Of a DNA stretch of 41,019 bases, positions 22,505 through 29,397 are shown in pieces. The stretch covers positions 1 to 41,019 of the forward strand of contig JAQTOP010000023.1 of assembly GCA_028713285.1 (NCBI GenBank), in the 5' to 3' direction. Position 1 is the first letter of the stretch; each line of letters starts with the position of its first letter. The translations under genes were made by a program, and so were the position numbers. Source of the DNA: Terrimicrobiaceae bacterium (GTDB lineage: Bacteria; Verrucomicrobiota; Verrucomicrobiia; Chthoniobacterales; JAATET01). The notes below the pieces were generated by a model. It worked only from the letters and a program-made list of their open reading frames with translations. It searched no databases and was not told the DNA's origin.

Positions 22505-23614
22505 TCAATACGGCGCGGCGCCGGCCGCGGGCTCCGCGCGGGGAGGAGCGGCCTGGCGCACGGCGAGCATGAGATTCGACTCGCCGAGCCGCCATTTGTA
22601 ACCGGTGCCGAAATCGAGCGGCTGCGCGCCGTTCTGGTAGGCCTGCGCGAGGTCGGGCTGCACGTATTTTTTGAAGAGATCGAGCGTGCCGGCATACCTG
22701 CCAAAGAAGGTGATCTGCCACGGGCCTGTGCCAACAAAGGTGCGCAGTGGCAGGCCGGAGTCGTCCTGCAGGATGGCCACGCTCCGGTCGAGGAGGAAGC
22801 TGCGCGCGCGGGAAAAATACGGCTCGTGCAGGAGATACGACGCGGCTTTGAGGTAGGACACCGCGGGGCTGAAGCGGCTCATCCATGCGAAGAGCGCGGG
22901 GCGGGACTTCATCCCGTCGTCCGAAAGATCGGCCCGGATATAATAGACGCTCTGCTCGGGAGCCGTCGGATGTTTGCGGAAATGGATGAGGACCCCCGGC
23001 AATCCACCGCCTGGGCTGAACGGTTCGACGCCGAGAATTTCCCCGCCGCCCAGCGCGATGAACGACTCGATAATGGGCAGGACGCCTTTGAAATCCGTGT
23101 GCTCCAGATCGACCTTCATGTCCTTCGTGATGAAGAAGCCGAACTGTAGAGTCACGGACGTGGACTGGCGCAGATTCGCGAGGCCCGCCTGCAACCGCGC
23201 GGCATCGAGCTGCTCGGGCGGGACGATGGAGCCGACCGACTCCAGGCCGACGAGGATGTAAACGGGCACGTCCGGGAAGAGCGCGTAGGCGTTGATAAAA
23301 TCCGGGCCGGAGAAAAGGTAATAGAGAGCCTGCGGGGAGCCGATGCGCGGAGCGAGTTCCCTCGCGGCGAATGCGCGCATTTTTCCGAAATAACGGTTGT
23401 CGAACTTCCGCCACGTCGTCGCATACGCGCGCGCGTGGTCGAGGTATTCCGGCGTGCGCTGCCACGCCTCAAGCGGCGAACCCGCCGCCACGCGCAGGCC
23501 GGAGAGGAAGCGCGCCTCGTCGTTGGGCGTGGATCCCGGGAGCGTCGGAACCTGGGCCGATGCCGCGGCGGCAAGGAAAAGTCCGGCAAGCAGGGCCGGG
23601 CGCGAGGCTTTCAT
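22505..23614 (-). CDS. Secreted protein of 369 aa, unknown function
   Basis: Start MKASRPALLAGLFLAAAASA is a Sec signal peptide with a likely cleavage after residue 20 (ASA/QV). The mature part is a mixed alpha/beta protein. It has recognisable blocks such as TWRKFDNRYFGKMRAFA, YYLFSGPDFINAYALFPDVP, VEPFSPGGGLPGVLIHFRKH and FVGTGPWQITFFGRYAG, but no catalytic motif I can name. It resembles periplasmic or outer-surface proteins of unknown role. An upstream in-frame ATG at 23650 would overlap the permease gene and spoil the signal peptide, so ATG 23614 is chosen. The gap to the permease stop is 13 bases, so the two are probably one transcript. Confidence 0.82.
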   Translation of the reverse strand: MKASRPALLAGLFLAAAASAQVPTLPGSTPNDEARFLSGLRVAAGSPLEAWQRTPEYLDHARAYATTWRKFDNRYFGKMRAFAARELAPRIGSPQALYYLFSGPDFINAYALFPDVPVYILVGLESVGSIVPPEQLDAARLQAGLANLRQSTSVTLQFGFFITKDMKVDLEHTDFKGVLPIIESFIALGGGEILGVEPFSPGGGLPGVLIHFRKHPTAPEQSVYYIRADLSDDGMKSRPALFAWMSRFSPAVSYLKAASYLLHEPYFSRARSFLLDRSVAILQDDSGLPLRTFVGTGPWQITFFGRYAGTLDLFKKYVQPDLAQAYQNGAQPLDFGTGYKWRLGESNLMLAVRQAAPPRAEPAAGAAPY

Positions 23615-23627
23615 CAGCGGCAGAATA

Positions 23628-24947
23628 CTATGCCCGGCGCGATTTGCCACGCATCCAGCGGCCGGCTCGATAGATGGCCAGCGCGAGAGCGAGCGTGCCG
23701 ATGCCCGCCGCCGCCTGCCAGGGACGTTCCCTCGCCGTATAGACGAGCGTAAAGACTCCCGTCGCCGCGAAGAGCAGCGGCGTGGCCGGATAGCCCCAGC
23801 AACGGAACGGCCGCGCGAGGTTCCGCTCGCGCACGCGCAGCACGATCACCCCGAGCACGGCCAGCAATCCGCAAACAACGAGCGCGAATTGCGTGTAGAG
23901 CAGCACGCTTTGGAAGGTCGCGGTCCAGAGCAGGCCCAGCACGAGCGCGAGCTGGAGCACCACCGCGTTCGCCGGGATGCCGCCGCGCGTGCGGCGCGCG
24001 AGGAAATGCAGCGTGGCAAAATCCTCGCCGATCGTCGCGGCCACGCGCGGCCCGGCCCACGTCATCGCGCTGATCGCGGAGACCAGGCCGGCGCATATGA
24101 AGCCGGAGAGGATGCGCCCGCCGCGCGGCCCGAAGATCGCGGCGCCCGCGAGATGCCCGACATCGAGCTGTCCGCTCAAGGTCGCGAGCGGCACGGTTTT
24201 GAGGAACACTGCGTTGACCGCGAGATAGAGCAACCCGACGAAAGTCGTGCCCGCGATGAGCGACCACGGCACATCGCGCGAGGGATTGCGCACTTCGCCG
24301 ATGATGTAGGTCGAGGCGTTCCAGCCCGAGTAGGCATACATCACATACATCAGCGACACCGCGAAGGGCGTGGTAAACAGCAGCGCCGCATCGGCAGGCC
24401 GCGTCGCAAAAGTTCCCTCGACCGTCGGCCCGATCACGAATCCGCTTGCGATCAGCGTCGCGAGCACGGTGAGCTTGAGCACGGTAAGGCAGTTCTGGAA
24501 AACCATGCTCGATTCCACGGTGACGAGGTGCGCGCCGGTCACCGCAATCGCCACGACTGTCGATGCGACCAGCGGCTGGACAGCCGGAACGGCCGCGTGC
24601 AAATACTCGCCGAAGGCCATCGCTGCCAGCGCGACCGGCGCGGCAAAGCCCACCGTCGCGGAGACAAAACCCGCCATAAACCCGATCTCTCGCCCGTAGA
24701 TGTAGTTCAGAAAATTGTATTCGCCGCCCGAGCGGGGCAGCGCGGCGGCCAGCTCGGCGTAACAAAGCGCGCCGCAGAGGGCGAACCCTGCGCCCATCAC
24801 CCACAGCAGCAGGATCACCGGCGCGGAGGGCAGGACGGCCACTTGAAAGCCGAGGCTCGTGAAGATGCCGGTGCCGACCATGTTCGCGATCACGACCGAC
24901 GTGCAGGTCAGCCAGCCGATGCCGCTTCGTTCGCCCATGCGCGACAT
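23628..24947 (-). CDS. APC-superfamily amino acid permease
   Basis: The 439-aa integral membrane transporter has about 12 predicted helices. The family's helix 1 signature is VVIANMVGTGIFTSLGFQV, with the unwound GTGIF. Helix 2-3 is LCYAELAAALPRSGGEYNFL. Helix 6 is SLMYVMYAYSGWNASTYIIG, followed by the EVRNPSRDVP loop. These are hallmarks of LAT/AGT-type amino acid-polyamine transporters. Substrate is not predictable by eye. A second start (ATG 24938) is possible. The gene is followed after 13 bases by the secreted unknown protein and preceded by the ferritin-like gene (61-base gap) on the same strand. Confidence 0.9.
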   Translation of the reverse strand: MSRMGERSGIGWLTCTSVVIANMVGTGIFTSLGFQVAVLPSAPVILLLWVMGAGFALCGALCYAELAAALPRSGGEYNFLNYIYGREIGFMAGFVSATVGFAAPVALAAMAFGEYLHAAVPAVQPLVASTVVAIAVTGAHLVTVESSMVFQNCLTVLKLTVLATLIASGFVIGPTVEGTFATRPADAALLFTTPFAVSLMYVMYAYSGWNASTYIIGEVRNPSRDVPWSLIAGTTFVGLLYLAVNAVFLKTVPLATLSGQLDVGHLAGAAIFGPRGGRILSGFICAGLVSAISAMTWAGPRVAATIGEDFATLHFLARRTRGGIPANAVVLQLALVLGLLWTATFQSVLLYTQFALVVCGLLAVLGVIVLRVRERNLARPFRCWGYPATPLLFAATGVFTLVYTARERPWQAAAGIGTLALALAIYRAGRWMRGKSRRA

Positions 24948-25008
24948 GTAACCGGCGACGGCGCGGGCTTCCAGCCTGCCGTCGCCGATATTCCCGACTG
25001 CCGCCCGC

Positions 25009-26082
25009 CTAGCGTCTGTGAGCCGAGTCCGCGGCCACCGCCAGCGCGTTCAATGTCTGGAAGAATTGCTGGGATTGCCCGGAGAACAGCCCGGATCGAG
25101 TCAACCCGGATGCCGCCGCCACCGCGCCGGCGTTTCCCGGCTTGATCGGACGGATGACCGAACAATGCGGCAGATTCGCGTTGAGGAATTTACACGGCCT
25201 TGGCATGACCTTCGCGGTTTGCGTGCCCGGATCGGCGTTGAGGTTCGGGAAAACCAGGCCGTCGCCGGTGTTCAACGGCGGCGCATTGCCCGCCAGGTCG
25301 TCCCAGATGGCAAAATGGAAAACCTCGGTGCCGCCGATGCTCAGCAAAATGCGGAGCACGTCGAGATTGGTCGCGCGGACGGCGAGCGATGCGTAGAGGC
25401 TGGAGCCACCCTGCTCGATCGTCCCGAAGTGAAAGGCGGCCGTGTTGGCGATGGCCTGAATCTGCATGGAGGAATTGCCGTCGTGCAGCGGAATGGCCGG
25501 CCGGTCCACGATGCGGACCGCCTGCGCGAAGTGATCGCCGAAATCGGGATTGCCCGCGCTCCGGTAGCGGCGATACCAGCTCGTGTCCACGGTGAGTTTG
25601 CCCAGATTCGTCAGCCGGCCCCGTTGAACGGCCCCGTGCGCCGGGCTGCTGGGCAGGGTGCGGAAGGCGTCGAGATTAACGGGTTGCTCGCCGACGGATT
25701 CGAGGAAGCCGTTGATGAACGCCGCGTGGCTGATCTCATCGTTGGTGTTGCCTTCGATGTATTCGCCCATGTCCTCGTCGAGGACTTCCAGCGCGTCCCG
25801 GAAGGGTTTGTTGCCCGCAGCCAGCTCGAGGTATTGCTGCCAGAGATCGGTCTCGAGGAGCTCGGCGGCCGCGAGGAATTTGAGGATGGCGACGTCGCCC
25901 TGCGTGATCCGCCGGCTTCGATCGCCCGCGAGGGCCTCGCCGGCGCTTAGCACCAGCCCGCCGGCCGGCAGCAGCGCCACGCCGGCCAGGCCCAATCCCT
26001 TGACGAAGGACCGGCGGCCCAGCGGGCTCGACATGAGATGCGGGGACTCTTGCTCTTTGCTGTCAATATCGATGGAGTTCAT
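25009..26082 (-). CDS. Tat-exported ferritin-like domain protein
   Basis: The 357-aa protein has a twin-arginine signal: GRRSFVKGLGLAGVALLPAG at about 22-41. A four-helix ferritin-like region follows: LKFLAAAELLETDLWQQYLE (from about 67) and NDEISHAAFINGFLESVGE, which supplies Glu and Glu-x-x-His type metal ligands. The remaining half (PAIPLHDGNSSMQIQAIANT and GGTEVFHFAIWDDLAG) contains further ferritin-like helices with Glu/His residues. Such proteins (DUF4439/ferritin_2 type) are periplasmic and of unknown activity; a redox or metal-linked role is inferred. ATG 26082 is preferred, with ATG 26022 (MSSPLGRR) as alternative. It is divergent from the ECF sigma gene (152-base gap), an arrangement that may place it under that sigma factor. 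Confidence 0.82.
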   Translation of the reverse strand: MNSIDIDSKEQESPHLMSSPLGRRSFVKGLGLAGVALLPAGGLVLSAGEALAGDRSRRITQGDVAILKFLAAAELLETDLWQQYLELAAGNKPFRDALEVLDEDMGEYIEGNTNDEISHAAFINGFLESVGEQPVNLDAFRTLPSSPAHGAVQRGRLTNLGKLTVDTSWYRRYRSAGNPDFGDHFAQAVRIVDRPAIPLHDGNSSMQIQAIANTAAFHFGTIEQGGSSLYASLAVRATNLDVLRILLSIGGTEVFHFAIWDDLAGNAPPLNTGDGLVFPNLNADPGTQTAKVMPRPCKFLNANLPHCSVIRPIKPGNAGAVAAASGLTRSGLFSGQSQQFFQTLNALAVAADSAHRR

Positions 26083-26234
26083 TTGAATGATGGGTTCCCC
26101 GACGTGATGCGCGGCGGAGTGCGATTGTTCCAACCCGGGGAAAAAAATTTCGCCCGGCCGGGGATTCGCGCTTCGGCTCGAACGACCGGCAGGGAACAAA
26201 TCGCGCGTCGAAGGCTCTGATTGTAAACTCTGGT

Positions 26235-26759
26235 ATGTCTCCTTCCGTGGATTTCGAATGCCTGGTGCGGAGCCACTACCGCGACCTCTATCACTTTGCA
26301 TTCAGCCTCGTGCGCAATCCGTCGGAAGCTTCAGACCTCGTGCAGGAAACTTTTCACATTTGGGCCAAAAAGGGGACCCAGCTCCGCGAGCAGCGCTCCG
26401 CGAAGAGCTGGCTCTTCACGACGCTGCATCGGCTGTTCCTGCAAGCATGCCGGCACCAGACGCGCTTCCCCGAAATCGAACTCACCGAGGCGCAGGGCGA
26501 GCTGCCGGATGCCTCCGTCGATCCCGCCGCAAAGCTGGATTCCGAGGCGGTCCTGAAGGCGCTCGAGGAGCTGGATCCCGGCCATCGGGCGCCCCTCGCG
26601 CTGTATTACCTCGAAGACTATTCCTACCGCGAAATTGCCGGGATCCTCGAAGTCCCGCTTGGAACCGTGCAATCGCGCATTTCCCGCGGAAAGGCCCGGT
26701 TACTGGAAAAACTGACGGGATCTCCCGGGGCAAACGTGTCGGAAGGAGGTGCGAAATGA
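26235..26759 (+). CDS. ECF-family RNA polymerase sigma factor
   Basis: The 174-aa sigma factor. Region 2 is FECLVRSHYRDLYHFAFSLV followed by EASDLVQETFHIWAKKG (about 7-47), binding core polymerase and the -10 element. Region 4 is LDPGHRAPLALYYLEDYSYR, then EIAGILEVPLGTVQSRISRG (about 113-152), a helix-turn-helix for the -35 element. The linker is short and acidic, as usual for ECF sigmas. The stop overlaps the next gene's ATG (ATGA, 26756-26759), so it is coupled to a membrane protein with the layout of an anti-sigma factor. It may control itself and the divergent ferritin-like gene; no convincing ECF promoter pair could be fixed by eye. Confidence 0.94.
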   Translation: MSPSVDFECLVRSHYRDLYHFAFSLVRNPSEASDLVQETFHIWAKKGTQLREQRSAKSWLFTTLHRLFLQACRHQTRFPEIELTEAQGELPDASVDPAAKLDSEAVLKALEELDPGHRAPLALYYLEDYSYREIAGILEVPLGTVQSRISRGKARLLEKLTGSPGANVSEGGAK

Positions 26760-27481
26760 CGAGCCGGGAAGCCAGGGAAATCCTGAAAACCTACCGCCCG
26801 GGGATCGACTTTCACGACCCGGCGTTTCACGAGGCGGTGGCCCAGGCCCGGCGCGATCCGGACCTCGCCGCGTGGGTGCGCAATCAGGACGCGCTGTATC
26901 AAGGCATCCGCAGCCAGTTGAAGGATGTTCCCGTTCCCGAGGATCTCGCGGCGAAAATCCTGACGAGCCACAGGCCGCGCTGGAGCGGGCGCGAAATGCT
27001 CCAGCTCGCCGCCGCCGTCGCGATCCTGGCTGCCGTCGCTGCATTCTGGCTGCAGGAGCGACGCCATCCCGCGACCTTCGCCGACTACCGCACGTCCATG
27101 GCCGCGCTCGTATCGAAAAAATATCCCATGGGCCTGGAGACGCCGGACCTCGAACGCGCACGGAAATTTCTCGCGAACAACCAATCCCCGTCCGACTACG
27201 TCCTGCCGGCCGCATTGAAATCCGCACCGCTCCTCGGTTGCGCGACCTTGAGTTGGGGCGCGAATCCCGTGTCGCTCCTGTGCTTCCGCCAAAAGGACGG
27301 CTCCGGGCTTTGGCTGTTCGTCACGGAGCATCCATCGCTGCGCGGCTTGCCCGCGTCGGTCGAGCCCGAGTTCTCACAGACGAATGGATTGATCACCGCC
27401 GGATGGCGGGACGGCGGGAAAATCTATCTAATGGCGAGCCTCGGAGGTCCGGACCGCCTCGCGCCCTACCTGCGCGAGTGA
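26756..27481 (+). CDS. Probable anti-sigma factor, single-pass membrane protein
   Basis: The 241-aa protein has a cytoplasmic N-terminal part of about 80 residues (SREAREILKTYRPGIDFHDP, ending VPVPEDLAAKIL). One membrane helix follows at about 82-99 (LQLAAAVAILAAVAAFWL), then a periplasmic C-terminal domain (PLLGCATLSWGANPVSLLCF and LWLFVTEHPSLRGLP). There is no clear zinc-binding HxxxCxxC motif, so it is not a classical ZAS-type anti-sigma. The assignment rests on topology and position. GGAGGT lies a few bases before the ATG, and the ATG overlaps the sigma factor stop. It would hold the sigma factor at the membrane until an envelope signal arrives, which is inference. Confidence 0.78.
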   Translation: MTSREAREILKTYRPGIDFHDPAFHEAVAQARRDPDLAAWVRNQDALYQGIRSQLKDVPVPEDLAAKILTSHRPRWSGREMLQLAAAVAILAAVAAFWLQERRHPATFADYRTSMAALVSKKYPMGLETPDLERARKFLANNQSPSDYVLPAALKSAPLLGCATLSWGANPVSLLCFRQKDGSGLWLFVTEHPSLRGLPASVEPEFSQTNGLITAGWRDGGKIYLMASLGGPDRLAPYLRE

Positions 27482-27555
27482 TTCGTTCAATTTCCTGCGC
27501 GACGCGAGAGGATTGGATTTTTTTCGAGCCCGGTCGAGTTTCTCACGAGGAATGC

Positions 27556-28185
27556 ATGACGCCAGCCTTCCGAGTCCGCCATCCGCGTCCGCCCGGGTTC
27601 ACCGTGATCGAGTTGATCACCGTCGTGGCCATCCTGGCTGTGCTGGCGACTCTGCTTCTCACGGCGGCCGGGAGGGCGATGGAAGCCGCCCGGCGAACCC
27701 AGGCCGCGCACGATGTGAGGGAGATCGTGGAGGCGGTCGATGCCTACTACACCGAATATGGGCACTATCCCGTGCGGCCCGATCAGGAGGGCTCGGAGGT
27801 GACCTTCCGCACGGACAACAGCGATCTTTTTTATGCCTTGCGGGCGGTCCCGAAAGGCGCGAACTCGGGCGACGCGCTCAACCCCCGCCGCGTTGTCTTC
27901 CTCGAGGCGCCGGAGGCCAAAGGCTCGCTCCCCCGCGCAGGCATCGCGCGAGGGATCTGGTATGACCCCTGGGGACCCCAGCCCGGCAAGCCCGAAAGCG
28001 GCATCTATCACGTGCGGATCGATGCCGGCTACCGCGGGACCGTCAGCGATCCTTATCCTGGAGGCGATTTCGACGAGGGTGGCGGCTCGGCGCCGATGAT
28101 CCATACCGGCGTGATCGCCTGGTCCCTGGCGAAGGGCGGCCTCCAGACCTACCAGTTGCTCGACCAGATTGTGTCGTGGAAATAG
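27556..28185 (+). CDS. Type IV pilin-like (GspG/H-type) pseudopilin
   Basis: The 209-aa protein has a prepilin N-terminus: a short leader ending in Pro-Pro-Gly, cleavage before Phe15 and GFTVIELITVVAILAVLATL as the hydrophobic helix, with the conserved Glu at mature position 5. The globular part contains EIVEAVDAYYTEYGHYPVRP, typical of the GspG and general prepilin-like family, and WYDPWGPQPGKP near the end. Verrucomicrobia and planctomycetes carry many such stand-alone pseudopilins, whose roles are mostly unknown. No other secretion or pilus gene is adjacent. ATG 27556 is preceded by GAGGA. It lies 74 bases after the anti-sigma gene on the same strand and converges on nagA with an 8-base gap. 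Confidence 0.88.
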   Translation: MTPAFRVRHPRPPGFTVIELITVVAILAVLATLLLTAAGRAMEAARRTQAAHDVREIVEAVDAYYTEYGHYPVRPDQEGSEVTFRTDNSDLFYALRAVPKGANSGDALNPRRVVFLEAPEAKGSLPRAGIARGIWYDPWGPQPGKPESGIYHVRIDAGYRGTVSDPYPGGDFDEGGGSAPMIHTGVIAWSLAKGGLQTYQLLDQIVSWK

Positions 28186-28193
28186 AGCCGGGC

Positions 28194-29372
28194 TCAACCG
28201 CGGCCCTCGAAAACGCACCGGCCGCCCACCCATGTCTGCCACATGCGAAACCCGTCGTCGAACAGCACGAGATCCGCGCGCAGCCCCGGCGCGAGTGAAC
28301 CGCATTCCTTGTCGAGTCCCAGCGCGCGCGCGGGCGAGGTCGTCGCCGTCCGCACGGCCTCGCCGGGGGGCATACCGACCGCCAGGACGAGCGTGCGGAT
28401 GCCGTCGATCATCCGGCACGTGCTGCCGGCCAGCGCCGCCCCATCGGCCGTGAACGCCACGCCATCGCCCACGCGGCATTGCACGTCGCCAAGCAAAAAT
28501 TCCGCGCCGTTCGCAAGCCCCGCACCCGCCGTCGCGTCGGTGATGAGCGCGATCCCGTCCGCACCCTTCGCATGCCAGAGCATGCGCAGCAGCGTGGGCG
28601 AGACGTGGGCCCCGTCGGCGATCACCTCACAAATCACGTCCGGGTCGGCGAGGGCGGCCTCGAGCAAGCCGGCCACGCGAAATGGCCCGCGCCGCCGCGC
28701 GGAGGACATGCAATTGAACGTGTGCGTGACCTGCCGCATGCCTTCGGAGAATGCCGCCCGCGCCTCCTCGTCCCACGCGTCGCTGTGCCCGCCGCTCACG
28801 CGAATGCCCGCCGCGACCAGCGCCGGGATCAGCTCGCGCATGCCGGGCAGCTCGGGCGCGAGCGTGATCTGCGTGATCACGTCCGCGTAACGCACCCAGT
28901 GGTCGATGTCGCCGGGTTCCGGGACGCGCAGAAATTCCAGCCGGTGCGCGCCGCGGCGCTCCGGCGAAAAATACGGGCCCTCGACGTGCATGCCGATCAG
29001 ACGCGCGCCCGTGGCGCCGGAAGATCCGCGCCAACCGCGCACCGCGTCGAGCGCGCGCCCGATGTCGCGCCACGGAGCGCAGACAGTCGTCAGCGCAAGC
29101 GCCGTGCTGCCGCCCGTTGCGTGGTAACGGCAGATCGTCTCGAGGGCCTGGGGCGTGGACTCCATGGCATCGCGGCCCAGCGCTCCGTGCACGTGGAGGT
29201 CGATGAAGCCGGGCGCAAGCAGCCGCCCGCCGGCGTCGATCACTTGTTCGCCGGGTTCCGGTTCGACCCGGGGGCCGACTTCGGCGATCCTCCCGGCCCG
29301 CACGCGCAGCCCGCCCTCGCGGATCACTCCATCCGGCAGGCAAAGCCGGGCGTTCGTAAAGCGGAGGCTCAT
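28194..29372 (-). CDS. nagA: N-acetylglucosamine-6-phosphate deacetylase
   Basis: The 392-aa metal-dependent amidohydrolase converts GlcNAc-6-phosphate to glucosamine-6-phosphate and acetate in the cytoplasm. The N-terminal strand domain leads into APGFIDLHVHG (His60, His62). Further ligands and catalytic residues are Glu131 in GMHVEGPYF, His196 in SGGHSDA, His217 in THTFNCMS and catalytic Asp279 in LITDATAGAG. The barrel ends with TTSPARALGLDKECGSLAPG and LRADLVLFDD. The gene is complete and of normal length. No nagB or sugar transporter is adjacent. It supports amino sugar recycling or chitin/peptidoglycan use. The gap to the hybrid kinase gene upstream is 25 bases. Confidence 0.95.
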   Translation of the reverse strand: MSLRFTNARLCLPDGVIREGGLRVRAGRIAEVGPRVEPEPGEQVIDAGGRLLAPGFIDLHVHGALGRDAMESTPQALETICRYHATGGSTALALTTVCAPWRDIGRALDAVRGWRGSSGATGARLIGMHVEGPYFSPERRGAHRLEFLRVPEPGDIDHWVRYADVITQITLAPELPGMRELIPALVAAGIRVSGGHSDAWDEEARAAFSEGMRQVTHTFNCMSSARRRGPFRVAGLLEAALADPDVICEVIADGAHVSPTLLRMLWHAKGADGIALITDATAGAGLANGAEFLLGDVQCRVGDGVAFTADGAALAGSTCRMIDGIRTLVLAVGMPPGEAVRTATTSPARALGLDKECGSLAPGLRADLVLFDDGFRMWQTWVGGRCVFEGRG

Positions 29373-29397
29373 GGTCCGGCTGGATTTCGGCTCGGAT

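Noticed and set aside
26185-26235. Possible ECF-type promoter (GGGAAC ... CTCTGA) before the sigma factor gene
   Set aside because: GGGAAC is acceptable, but no convincing -10 element at 16-17 base spacing could be fixed. The signal is too weak to list as a feature.
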